From the NCBI GenBank assembly GCA_016714795.1, contig JADKCA010000004.1, positions 186,001-250,000 of the forward strand: a DNA stretch of 64,000 nt. Reading direction: 5' to 3'. The notes below the pieces were generated by a model. The model saw only the letters and a list, made by a program, of their open reading frames with translations. It was not told where the DNA came from and did not search any database. Origin of the DNA: Sphingomonadales bacterium (lineage in GTDB: Bacteria; Pseudomonadota; Alphaproteobacteria; Sphingomonadales; Sphingomonadaceae). Positions 47,587 through 55,966 of the stretch are shown here, in pieces (position 1 is the first letter of the stretch; each line of letters opens with the position of its first letter). The position numbers and the translations under genes were made by a program.

Positions 47587-48342
47587 TCAGATAGGAGCAC
47601 ACGTTCCGCAGCCGGGATCTTTGGGCATCCGCATCGCGCGCATTTCCGGCTTGAGCCCGTCGACAATGTGAAGCTTGCCTGCCGCATCTTCACCAAAGGG
47701 ATGGAGCACGCGCACCGCCTCCATCGCGGCCCAGCTGCCCATCATCCCCGCCATCGCGCCGAGCACGCCGACATCGGCGCAGCTGTCGCACTCATCGGGA
47801 TCATGCGCATCACCGACGAAACAGCGATAACAGGGCTTGTCCGCCTCCCAGCCGCGCCAGGTGCCGATCTGGCCATGGAACTGGCCGATGGCGGACGTGA
47901 CCAAAGGCACGCGCGCGGCCACGCACAGATCATTGACCGCAAGGCGCGTGGCGAAATTATCTGATCCGTCCACCACCACATCGACACTTGCAAGCAATGC
48001 CGCGCCATTCTCGCGCGAAATCCGCAGGCGGTGCCCGGTGAAGCGCACATCCGGATTGATCCGCGCAACAAAATCGCCCGCCACATCCACTTTGGCGCGA
48101 CCCACATCCCCTGTGCCAAACAAAGTCTGGCGCTGGAGATTGGAGTGGGAGACGACATCATCATCCACCACGCTGATCCGGCCCACGCCTGCCGCCGCCA
48201 GATATTGCAGCGCAGGGCACCCGATCCCGCCGGCACCAATCAGCAGCACATGGCTTTGCAGCAAGCGGACCTGCCCCGCCCCGCCAACCTCTTTCAAAAC
48301 GATATGGCGGGCGTAACGATCCAGCTGGGCGTCGGTCAGCAT
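47587..48342 (-). CDS. moeB: HesA/MoeB/ThiF family adenylyltransferase
   Basis: 251 residues. YARHIVLKEVGGAGQVRLLQSHVLLIGAGGIGCPALQYL is the ThiF-type Rossmann core; RCFVGDAHDPDECDSC carries one zinc Cys pair and GCGTC the second. It activates the C-terminus of MoaD (or ThiS) with ATP. No rhodanese domain, so it is MoeB rather than the longer MOCS3 type. It is last in the minus-strand operon coaBC-dut-hypothetical-moeB and faces moaDE tail to tail, keeping the functional link. Confidence 0.9.
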   Translation of the reverse strand: MLTDAQLDRYARHIVLKEVGGAGQVRLLQSHVLLIGAGGIGCPALQYLAAAGVGRISVVDDDVVSHSNLQRQTLFGTGDVGRAKVDVAGDFVARINPDVRFTGHRLRISRENGAALLASVDVVVDGSDNFATRLAVNDLCVAARVPLVTSAIGQFHGQIGTWRGWEADKPCYRCFVGDAHDPDECDSCADVGVLGAMAGMMGSWAAMEAVRVLHPFGEDAAGKLHIVDGLKPEMRAMRMPKDPGCGTCAPI

Positions 48343-48689
48343 CAGGCGGCGAACCGCAGCGCGATCTTGAAGGCCACGGCTTGCGGCTCCTGATAGGGCA
48401 TGAATTCTTCCGCCTGCCGCGCCTTGATCCAGCGGGCGATGGCGGGGACAGCCGCTTTGCAGTCCGGCGCATCAACCTTGATCCGCTTGGGCGTCTTGCC
48501 CGCAGGCAGCAGGAATTCCACGGCGATGCGCGTTTTGGCGGGGCAGGCGACCTTGAGCGTTGCGCCCAGATCAGCCTTCATCCGGTCTGCCACATCGGCG
48601 GGGCCGGTGCGAAACGGCCAGATGCACTGTTCCGCTGCCGATGCAGGCATGGCGGCACAGATCAGCAGCATGGCCAGCGCACGGTTCAT
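48342..48689 (-). CDS. Hypothetical exported protein
   Basis: 115 residues with a signal peptide (MNRALAMLLICAAMPASAAE). The mature part contains CIWPFRTG, KVACPAKTRIAVEFLLPAGKTPKRI and DAPDCKAAVPAIARWIKA, with three Cys. Periplasmic. No family recognised; similar small exported proteins are found next to dut/moeB in related genomes as far as I recall. Overlaps dut by four bases upstream and shares one base with moeB downstream (TGATG). Confidence 0.75.
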   Translation of the reverse strand: MNRALAMLLICAAMPASAAEQCIWPFRTGPADVADRMKADLGATLKVACPAKTRIAVEFLLPAGKTPKRIKVDAPDCKAAVPAIARWIKARQAEEFMPYQEPQAVAFKIALRFAA

Positions 48690-49135
48690 ACGCCGGTTGA
48701 CCCGAAGCCGCCCGCGCCGCGCACGGTTGCATCCAGACTGTCCACGGCGACAAACACCGCACGCTGCACGGGTGCGGGAACAAGCTGGGCAATCCGGTCC
48801 CCCCGCGCGATCAGGAACGGCGCATCGCCCAAATTGGCGAGGATGACTTTAACCTCGCCGCGATAATCGCTGTCGATGGTGCCGGGCGTGTTGAGGCACG
48901 TGATTCCCTGCTTGAGTGCGAGGCCGGAGCGCGGGCGCACCTGCACTTCATAGCCTTCGGGAATAGCCATGGCAAAGCCGGTCGCGACGGCATGACGCCC
49001 GCCGGGTGCGAGCGTGAGGTCTTCAGCAGACACAACATCCATCCCCGCCGCGCCGGGCGTGGCATAAGCGGGGGTGGGTAGGCCTTCGCCATGCGGCAGG
49101 CGCTGGAGCGCGATGGTGATATCAGGCAAGCGCAT
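48686..49135 (-). CDS. dut: dUTP diphosphatase
   Basis: 149 residues from ATG 49135. All five motifs of trimeric dUTPases: AGMDVVSAEDL, VRPRSGLALKQGI, NTPGTIDSDYRGEV (catalytic Asp), RGDRIAQLV and the C-terminal GGFGSTGV (P-loop-like arm). Hydrolyses dUTP to dUMP, keeping uracil out of DNA and feeding dTMP synthesis. Its start overlaps the end of coaBC by 14 bases. This coaBC-dut pairing is widely conserved. Confidence 0.95.
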   Translation of the reverse strand: MRLPDITIALQRLPHGEGLPTPAYATPGAAGMDVVSAEDLTLAPGGRHAVATGFAMAIPEGYEVQVRPRSGLALKQGITCLNTPGTIDSDYRGEVKVILANLGDAPFLIARGDRIAQLVPAPVQRAVFVAVDSLDATVRGAGGFGSTGV

Positions 49136-50336
49136 CGGCAATCCTTTCCGCAAGTCGCGTGGCAACCGCGCTCTTTTCCATCCGGTCCCAGCTGTCTACG
49201 CCTTCGCGGGTGATGATGTGGACGCGGTTCACTTCGCCGCCCATCTTGTCGACCGACACATCATTGGCGACGATCATGTCACAGCCTTTGCGCAGCAGCT
49301 TGCCCTGGCCGTGCGCGATAGCGGTTTCGGTCTCTGCGGCAAAGCCGACGACCAGCTTGGGTCGCTGCGGAGAGGCGCAGAGATTCGCCAATATGTCCGG
49401 GTTTTTGTGCCAGTTGAGCGCAGGCGGCCCCGCCTCTTTCTTGAGCTTTTCGGGCGCTGCATCCACGCGCCAGTCCGCAACCGCTGCCACCATGACGGCA
49501 GCATCGGCGGGAAGGGCGGCGGTGACCGCGGCCTCCATCTCGCGCGCCGATTCCACGTCGATCCGGTCCACGCCCGACGGCGTGGGGAGGCTGACCGGCC
49601 CTGCCACCAATGTTACCCGCGCGCCCAGTGCCGCGAGTGCGCCCGCAATGGCAAAACCCTGCTTGCCCGAAGAGCGATTGGCGATGACACGGACGGGATC
49701 AATCGGCTCATGCGTGGGGCCTGCGGTGACGATGATGTGTTTGTGGGTGAGCCTCTTCTCACCCATGTCGAAATCCGGCTGCCCCTCCAGCACATCCGCG
49801 CCGTCCGCCAGCGCGCGCTGGATCGCGGCCAGTATCGCCTCCGGCTCCGGCAAGCGACCGGGGCCGAATTCGCCACAGGCCATCGCCCCCTCGTCAGGCT
49901 CCAGCACGGTCACGCCATCGGCACGGAGTTGCGCCACATTGCGCTGCGTGGCGGCATGGAGCCACATGCGGACGTTCATCGCGGGCGCGGCCAGCACCGG
50001 CTTGTCGGTCGCGAGCAGAAGCGTGGTGGCCAGGTCATCTGCCAGACCATGCGCCATCCGCGCCATCAGATCCGCTGTTGCCGGTGCCACCACCACCAGA
50101 TCGGCCTGACGCGAAAGCTGGATATGGCCCATCTCCGCCTCATCCTTGAGGTCGAACAGATCGGTATAGACCTTGTCTTCGCTCAGCGCCGCCAGCGTCA
50201 TCGGCGTCACGAACTTTTCGCCCGCGCGCGTGACGACGCAGCGGACGGCCATGCCCGATTTGCGGATCAGCCGTACCAGCTCGCACGCTTTATAGGCTGC
50301 GATGCCGCCGCCGATGATGAGAAGAATGCGTTTCAT
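49122..50336 (-). CDS. coaBC: Bifunctional phosphopantothenoylcysteine decarboxylase / phosphopantothenate-cysteine ligase
   Basis: 404 residues. N-terminal flavoprotein (CoaC) domain LLIIGGGIAAYKACELVRLIRKSG, with PAMNVRMW and the Cys-loop MACGEFGPGRLPEPE; C-terminal CoaB ligase domain (TAGPTHEPIDPVRVIANRSSGKQGFAIA). Catalyses two consecutive coenzyme A biosynthesis steps. It is the first gene of the coaBC-dut-hypothetical-moeB operon, with 14 bases overlapping dut. Confidence 0.95.
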   Translation of the reverse strand: MKRILLIIGGGIAAYKACELVRLIRKSGMAVRCVVTRAGEKFVTPMTLAALSEDKVYTDLFDLKDEAEMGHIQLSRQADLVVVAPATADLMARMAHGLADDLATTLLLATDKPVLAAPAMNVRMWLHAATQRNVAQLRADGVTVLEPDEGAMACGEFGPGRLPEPEAILAAIQRALADGADVLEGQPDFDMGEKRLTHKHIIVTAGPTHEPIDPVRVIANRSSGKQGFAIAGALAALGARVTLVAGPVSLPTPSGVDRIDVESAREMEAAVTAALPADAAVMVAAVADWRVDAAPEKLKKEAGPPALNWHKNPDILANLCASPQRPKLVVGFAAETETAIAHGQGKLLRKGCDMIVANDVSVDKMGGEVNRVHIITREGVDSWDRMEKSAVATRLAERIADALA

Positions 50337-50358
50337 GGCCCCGTCCGTCAGGCGGGCC

Positions 50359-52167
50359 TTACCACCCGCACTGCTTGCCCTTATTCTCCTTTTTGAGCCA
50401 CGTCATCAGCGGCTTGAAATAGGCGATCATCGCGGTGCCATCGATCTCGCGCTTGCCGGTAAAGGCCTGCAATGCATCGGGCCAGGGCTTGGATGCGCCC
50501 ATTTCCAGCATCGCATTCAGGCGCGTGCCTACATCCTTGTTGCCATAGAAGGTGCAGCGGTGGAGCGGCCCCTTCCACTTCGCAATGTCGCACGCTGCCT
50601 TGTAGAACTGGAATTGCAGCAGCCGCGCGAGGAAATAGCGGGTGTAGGGCGTGTTGCCGGGAATGTGATATTTCGCGCCCGCATCAAAATTGGCTTCGGA
50701 ACGCGGAACCGGCGGGGTGATCCCCTGATATTTGAGGCGCAGATCGGTCCACAATTTGTTGTAGCCATCCTTGGGCGTTGTGCCCGCGAACACATCCCAG
50801 CGCCAGCGATCCACCATCAGGCCGAAGGGCAGAAACGCCACCTTGTCCATCGCCTGACGCAGCAGCAGGCCGGTGTCCTTGTCTGCACCCGGCACCTGCG
50901 CGGGCTCCAGCAGGCCGATCTTGACCAGATAATCGGGCGTGATCGAGAGCGCGATCATATCCCCAATCGCTTCATGAAAGCCGTCATTGGCGCTGTTGAG
51001 GTAGAGCGTCGGCTGTTTGTTATAGGCGCGCTGGTAATAATTATGGCCCAGCTCGTGGTGGATCGTTACGAAATCGTCGCTGTTGACCTTGGTACACATC
51101 TTGATGCGCAGATCGTCGACATTGTCCACGTCCCACGCACTGGCGTGGCACACCACTTCCCGGTCCGCAGGCTTGGTGATCTGGGATCGCGTCCAGAAAG
51201 TGGCGGGCAGCGGCGCGAAGCCCAGCGAGGAGAAGAAGGCCTCCCCGGTCTTCACCATTTTCAGCGGATCATAGCCATTGGCGTTCAGCTGCGCGCCGAT
51301 GTCAAAGCCCAGCTCGCCTGCGCCCTTGGGGGCGACGACGTCATAAATGCCGCCCCATTCCTGCGCCCACATATTGCCGAGCAGATCGGCGCGGATCGGG
51401 CCGGTCTTCGCCTGCACCGCATCGCCATAATGCGCGTTGAGCTTGGTGCGGGTGTAGCAGTGCAGCTCATCATAAAGCGGCTTGACCTGCGCCCAGAGCT
51501 TGTCGGTCAGCGCCGCAAACTCATCGGGCTTCATGTCATATTGAGAGCGCCACATCGCACCGAGATCGGCATAGCCCAGTTCTTGCGCGCCCTTGTTCGC
51601 GATTTCGACCATGCGGGCATAATCATCCTTCATGGGAGAGCCGACGCTGTCGTTCCAGCTCTTCCACATTTCGGCGAGCTCGTCCGGATTGCGGTTGGTG
51701 CCCATCTCCGCTTCGATGTCGGAGCCGTTGATCTCTTTGCCGCGCAGCGTGCCCTTGCCCTTGCCATAGGCTGAATTGAGCTTGGTCGCGATGTCGTTGA
51801 GTTCCTTCGCGGCCCCGGCGCTTGTGGGAGCAGGAAGAACCAGCCCGCCGCGCAGGAAGTCCAGCTTGCGGCGGGTGTCCGCCGAAAGGCCGGGGGCGTT
51901 GAGATATTTGGCGGCCTCTGTCGCCAGACGCACCGACATTTCGGTGCCCTGCGCCCCGATGCGTGCCGCCACGGCGTCAGTATCTTCGGTGATATAGGTG
52001 TTATTGATCCACTGCACCTGCGCGTTGAACACGCCGAAATCAGCCAGTTCCTTCTCTGCCTTGAGGACAAAGGCATCGGCATCGGCGGCCGTGGTGGCGG
52101 CGGATTGGCCCAAAGCGGGGGAGGCCAGCGCAAGCGCCAGCGCGACGAAAGAAGCACGCACGATCAT
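50359..52167 (-). CDS. M2 family metallopeptidase (peptidyl-dipeptidase A, ACE-like)
   Basis: 602 residues from ATG 52167 with a signal peptide (IVRASFVALALALASPALGQ). Zinc motif HELGH (HHELGHNYYQRAYN) and downstream Glu in NDGFHEAIGD are the M2 signature; the Cys-containing segments suggest an oxidised, periplasmic enzyme. Bacterial ACE homologues remove C-terminal dipeptides from peptides. It is transcribed on its own in front of coaBC by a 22-base gap, and may share that operon. Confidence 0.93.
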   Translation of the reverse strand: MIVRASFVALALALASPALGQSAATTAADADAFVLKAEKELADFGVFNAQVQWINNTYITEDTDAVAARIGAQGTEMSVRLATEAAKYLNAPGLSADTRRKLDFLRGGLVLPAPTSAGAAKELNDIATKLNSAYGKGKGTLRGKEINGSDIEAEMGTNRNPDELAEMWKSWNDSVGSPMKDDYARMVEIANKGAQELGYADLGAMWRSQYDMKPDEFAALTDKLWAQVKPLYDELHCYTRTKLNAHYGDAVQAKTGPIRADLLGNMWAQEWGGIYDVVAPKGAGELGFDIGAQLNANGYDPLKMVKTGEAFFSSLGFAPLPATFWTRSQITKPADREVVCHASAWDVDNVDDLRIKMCTKVNSDDFVTIHHELGHNYYQRAYNKQPTLYLNSANDGFHEAIGDMIALSITPDYLVKIGLLEPAQVPGADKDTGLLLRQAMDKVAFLPFGLMVDRWRWDVFAGTTPKDGYNKLWTDLRLKYQGITPPVPRSEANFDAGAKYHIPGNTPYTRYFLARLLQFQFYKAACDIAKWKGPLHRCTFYGNKDVGTRLNAMLEMGASKPWPDALQAFTGKREIDGTAMIAYFKPLMTWLKKENKGKQCGW

Positions 52168-52240
52168 GATCCACTCCATGAGCAATAATGTTGCGTACGT
52201 TGTGCGCCGGAGCGAGGGGGGACGTCAAGCGCGGGAACAC

Positions 52241-52978
52241 TCAGCCCCGTTTGCCGAACTCCGATGGCACTTCGGCGAACAGTTTCTGGACCGCAGGCCG
52301 GTCATTCACGCGCTTGATCCATGCGATCAGTCCCGGCGTATCCTTCTCATTCACCTGTTCGGCAAAACCGAACTGCATGCCGTTGGCGATCGAGAAGTTG
52401 CAGACGTCCGCCAGCGTGAACTGATCGCCCACCAGCCAGTCATGATCCTTCAGCCGCGCCTCCAGCTTGGCAACCGAGACGCAGACCTTGCGCATTTCCT
52501 CGGCCAGCACCTCTGCACCAAAGCCCTTGCGGGCGTTGCGCCATTTGGTCTGCTGTTCGGGCACGGGGATGCGCGCCACATAGTCTTCAAACTCTTCGTC
52601 CGAATAAGCGCGCGCCATCGGGCCGATCATCCGCTCCCAGCCGATGGTGGAGACACACCAGCAGAAATATTCATCCACCCATTTGGTCCACACCCGCATT
52701 TCGGCGCGCAGGAACGGGTCTGTGGGGCGCAGCGACGGATATTCGGGGAAGGCATCTTCCAGATATTCGCAGATCACGGTCGATTCTGTGACGATCTGGC
52801 CATCATGATCAAGCGCGGGCACCTGACCGCGCGGGTTGATCGCCTTGAACCAATCCTCATGATGCTCGAACTTCTTGGGATCGAGCACGCGCAGCGTGAA
52901 GGGAATACCGCGTTCATAAAGCGCCATCTGGGGCTTCAGCGAATTGGCCCCCGGCCCGAAGCTGTAGAGCGTCAGCAT
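52241..52978 (-). CDS. Glutathione S-transferase family protein
   Basis: 245 residues from ATG 52978, which has GGGAGA at a proper distance; ATG 52984 is very close to that site. N-terminal thioredoxin-like domain TLYSFGPGANSLKPQMALYERGIPF, NPRGQVPALDHDGQIVTESTVICEYLE (cis-Pro and Ser/Glu contacts for GSH), C-terminal all-helical domain. A substrate class is not evident; some sphingomonad GSTs cleave lignin-derived ethers. Last gene in a minus-strand group after an alpha/beta hydrolase. Confidence 0.9.
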   Translation of the reverse strand: MLTLYSFGPGANSLKPQMALYERGIPFTLRVLDPKKFEHHEDWFKAINPRGQVPALDHDGQIVTESTVICEYLEDAFPEYPSLRPTDPFLRAEMRVWTKWVDEYFCWCVSTIGWERMIGPMARAYSDEEFEDYVARIPVPEQQTKWRNARKGFGAEVLAEEMRKVCVSVAKLEARLKDHDWLVGDQFTLADVCNFSIANGMQFGFAEQVNEKDTPGLIAWIKRVNDRPAVQKLFAEVPSEFGKRG

Positions 52979-53037
52979 GTCCATCTCCCGCAAACTTGTT
53001 TGTGTTGCTTACAATGTCGGGGCAAGCGTGAGCGAAG

Positions 53038-53808
53038 TCAAGCCGTCAGGTAAGCCGCCAGCGCCGCGCCAAACTCGGGGCGGGTGACCGCGCTCATATG
53101 ATTGCCGGGGATGGTGATGAGCGCGCCATGGGGCAGCAGATCGGCCAGCCGCGCGGCTGAGCCATTATCCTGATCGTCGGCTCCGCAAATGACGCCGACG
53201 GGCAGCGTGAAAGAGGCGAGCACCGCTTCCGGCGTATCGACAAACGTATCCAGAATCCGGTCGAGTGCGACCGGATCGCCTTGATTGCCCTTGATGAACA
53301 TCGCCGCCATCCAGGCGGGAGAGCCCTTGGGATGCCCATCCAGATCGGCCAGGATATGGCGGAAATGGGTGCGGCGATGGTCTGTGCTCGAAACCCCCTC
53401 CAGACCCATGCCGGAGAGGATCGCACGGCGCGGAGTGGCTCCCTTTGCCAGCATCCGCGCCACGGTACGAGCACCCAGCGAATAGCCCGCCAGATCATAG
53501 TCGGTCAGGCCCAGCTGGCCGATGAGCGCCATGGCGTCATCGGCCAGCACGTCGGGCGGATAACAGGCGGGATCGTGCGGTTTGTCGCTCTCTCCATGCG
53601 CGCGCAGATCGGGCATGATGCAACGGAAACCGGCTGCAACCAGTTGCTCCGCCGCCCCATATTTGATCCAGTTGGTCTGCGCATCAGAACAGAAGCCGTG
53701 GAGCAGCAGGAGCGGACGCCCTTCTCCCATCTGACGCCACGCTAGGCGGGTTCCGTCTGCCGCTTCGAAAAAGTCGGTGCCCTGAGTCAAACCCGTGCCT
53801 CGCCCCAT
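53038..53808 (-). CDS. Alpha/beta hydrolase
   Basis: 256 residues with LLLLHGFCSDAQTNW (oxyanion region), nucleophile elbow AGYSLGAR (Ser), acid Asp in ICGADDQDNG and catalytic His in IPGNHMSAV. A small esterase/lyase-like hydrolase, cytosolic (no signal peptide). Overlaps the methyltransferase gene by 22 bases. Function beyond fold not known. Confidence 0.88.
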   Translation of the reverse strand: MGRGTGLTQGTDFFEAADGTRLAWRQMGEGRPLLLLHGFCSDAQTNWIKYGAAEQLVAAGFRCIMPDLRAHGESDKPHDPACYPPDVLADDAMALIGQLGLTDYDLAGYSLGARTVARMLAKGATPRRAILSGMGLEGVSSTDHRRTHFRHILADLDGHPKGSPAWMAAMFIKGNQGDPVALDRILDTFVDTPEAVLASFTLPVGVICGADDQDNGSAARLADLLPHGALITIPGNHMSAVTRPEFGAALAAYLTA

Positions 53809-54413
53809 TCAACCCAGCCGAACGGCCGCGGAGTTTTGTCCATGTAGCGGCTGCCTGCGTTCGCTAATGTAAATCCGGCGGCCTGATACGCCGTTTGTGC
53901 TGCGCGGGTGAGGTGGCAATTGCCGCCAATCTTCTTCCAGATCGGTTCGATCCGGCGCTGCCACTTGGCAACCCCGGCATCAGGCGAGCGGCCATGTTCG
54001 GCAAACAGCACCTTTCCACCGGGGCGCAGGACGCGCCGCATTTCAGACAGGGTCTGCGCCGCATTCTCGACCGAGCAGAGCGTGAAGGTGACGAGCACCG
54101 TATCGAAACTGGCATCAGCATAGGGCATGGCCTCGCCAATTCCGGCGCGAATATCGGCCTGCAACCCCTTGGCCTGTGCCGCTTCCCGGCTGGCGTCAAG
54201 CAGTCGCGGCGAGGGATCGAGCCCGGAATAGCTCCTGATCTGCGCAGGCTCTACCAGTTGCAGATTGATGCCGCCGCCGCAGCCCAGCTCCAGCACATCG
54301 CCATCGGCCAGCGGCACGACCTGGCTGCGCACCGCCATGATTTCCGGTTGCCCGCAACAGGTGCAGATCAGCTTGGGAACCATGACGCGTTCCCACCAGC
54401 CTTGCGGCTTCAT
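53787..54413 (-). CDS. Class I SAM-dependent methyltransferase
   Basis: 208 residues from ATG 54413, one base after the rppH stop; an upstream ATG at 54446 would add eleven residues and overlap rppH by 32 bases. SAM motif I VLELGCGGGINLQL, motif II SYSGLDPSPRLLDASREAA and FDTVLVTFTLCSVENAAQTLSEMRRVLRPGG. This is a PmtA-type or small-molecule methyltransferase pattern. N-terminal VPKLICTCCGQPEIM has a Cys pair. Substrate not assigned. Confidence 0.86.
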   Translation of the reverse strand: MKPQGWWERVMVPKLICTCCGQPEIMAVRSQVVPLADGDVLELGCGGGINLQLVEPAQIRSYSGLDPSPRLLDASREAAQAKGLQADIRAGIGEAMPYADASFDTVLVTFTLCSVENAAQTLSEMRRVLRPGGKVLFAEHGRSPDAGVAKWQRRIEPIWKKIGGNCHLTRAAQTAYQAAGFTLANAGSRYMDKTPRPFGWVEWGEARV

Positions 54414-54414
54414 T

Positions 54415-54885
54415 TCATAAATGGGTTGCGAATTCGGCGAGGACATTGGCGTATAACTCCCGTTTGAAAGGCACGATCAGTTCAACCAGCGTATCCGGCT
54501 GAGCCCATTGCCAGGCGCGGAATTCCTGGTGTTCGGTTTCGATGTTCACGTCCGCATCGCTGCCGGTAAAGCGCAGCAGGAACCAGATCTGGCGCTGGCC
54601 GACATATTTGCCGCCCCACATCTTGCCCTGAAGATGATCGGGCAGATCATAATGATATTCGGTGGCCGATTGCGCGACGATCTGCACCAGATGCGGCGCG
54701 ATGCCGGTTTCTTCCCCCAGTTCGCGCAACGCCGCCGCTTCCGGATCTTCGCCTTCATCAATGCCGCCCTGCGGCATTTGCCAGGCATCTCCCAGCGAAT
54801 CGAGCCGCTGGCCAACAAACACCTTTCCCTCTGCATTGAGCAGCATGATGCCCGCGCAGGGCCGGTATCTGCGGGACTTGCTCAT
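54415..54885 (-). CDS. rppH: RNA pyrophosphohydrolase
   Basis: 156 residues. RPCAGIMLLNAEGKVFVGQR then WQMPQGGIDEGE and the Nudix box (residues ~40-62; GGxDEGEDPxxAALRELxEETG). YRPCAGI, QMPQGG and YHYDLPDHL, plus KYVGQRQIWFLLRF, are diagnostic of RppH. It removes pyrophosphate from mRNA 5' ends to start decay. Overlaps the hydrolase gene upstream by ATGA. Confidence 0.95.
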   Translation of the reverse strand: MSKSRRYRPCAGIMLLNAEGKVFVGQRLDSLGDAWQMPQGGIDEGEDPEAAALRELGEETGIAPHLVQIVAQSATEYHYDLPDHLQGKMWGGKYVGQRQIWFLLRFTGSDADVNIETEHQEFRAWQWAQPDTLVELIVPFKRELYANVLAEFATHL

Positions 54886-55814
54886 GCAGCCAGCTCTGCC
54901 AGCAGGCCCTTCAGCGCATCAAGCCCGAACGTGATGTCGTCCGCCGCGCTGGGAATGCCCTTGCGCAGGCAGATATAGCCATGGATCGTGCCCGGCCGCT
55001 CCAGATAGGTGGTGCGCACGCCGGATTGGATCAGCTTGGCGGCATAGGCCCGCCCCTGATCGCGCAGCGGATCGAGCCCGGCGGTGATGACGACAGCGGG
55101 CGGCATCCCCGCCAGATCATAATCAAGCGGCGCAGACTGCCAGCTGGTGTCATGCGCGTAACAGTCCATGAACCAGGTCATCGACTCTTCGGTGAGCAGG
55201 TGGCCGTCCTTGAACTGGACATAGCTGGGCCATGTGGTCGCGTCTGCCGCCACTGCGGGGTAGATCGGATATTGCGCGATGACGGGCTTGGACGCGGGAT
55301 TGTCACGCAGCGCCATCGCCGTCACCACGGTCAGATTGCCGCCCGCACTGTCTCCGGACAGGATCAGCCCGGTGCAAGGGATATGGTCCGCCACCCAGCG
55401 CGCAGCCGCTTCGCAATCAATCGGCGCTGCCGGAAACACATGTTCGGGTGCCAGACGATAATCGATCGAGATGACCGGCATGTCGAGCTGCGCCGCAGCT
55501 TCGGTGCAATAAGGTTCGTGCGTGTCGATGTCACCGATCACGAAGCCCCCGCCATGAAAGAAGACCATGACAGGGCCGGGATCGCGTGCGGGCCGCGCAT
55601 CATAGAGCCGGGCCTTGATGTCGCCAGCCGGTCCGGGAATCACCAGATCCTCGGTTTTGGCGAGCGGGGTCGGCTCCGCATCGGCCACATGGCGCATCGC
55701 CAACATCATGCCGCGCGCATCCGCCAGCGGAATTTCGTGCATTTTCGGGCCTTCCTGACTGTTCAGAAAGGCCAGAAAGGCGGCGGTATCGGGACGGACA
55801 AAGGCCTCGCTCAT
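54882..55814 (-). CDS. HSL-type alpha/beta hydrolase (esterase)
   Basis: 310 residues from ATG 55814 (AAGGAGAG five bases upstream). Hormone-sensitive-lipase family: oxyanion motif FFHGGGFVIG, nucleophile GDSAGGN, Asp in AGLDPLRDQG and His in GTIHGYI. Cytosolic esterase on short or medium acyl esters by family. It is the first gene of the operon that continues with rppH, the methyltransferase, a second hydrolase and a GST. Confidence 0.92.
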   Translation of the reverse strand: MSEAFVRPDTAAFLAFLNSQEGPKMHEIPLADARGMMLAMRHVADAEPTPLAKTEDLVIPGPAGDIKARLYDARPARDPGPVMVFFHGGGFVIGDIDTHEPYCTEAAAQLDMPVISIDYRLAPEHVFPAAPIDCEAAARWVADHIPCTGLILSGDSAGGNLTVVTAMALRDNPASKPVIAQYPIYPAVAADATTWPSYVQFKDGHLLTEESMTWFMDCYAHDTSWQSAPLDYDLAGMPPAVVITAGLDPLRDQGRAYAAKLIQSGVRTTYLERPGTIHGYICLRKGIPSAADDITFGLDALKGLLAELAA

Positions 55815-55966
55815 CATTCTCTCCTTGACGCTTTGCGCCACAGTGTCGCGAAGCGGGACGGGTGTGCAAGCCAATATGTGTCCGCTGACAGCATTTTTTG
55901 CTTGGGTTTTGCGTTGCAACGGTCTTAGGGCAGATCAGTTTGACAGGACAGGACGTAGAGTTTCCC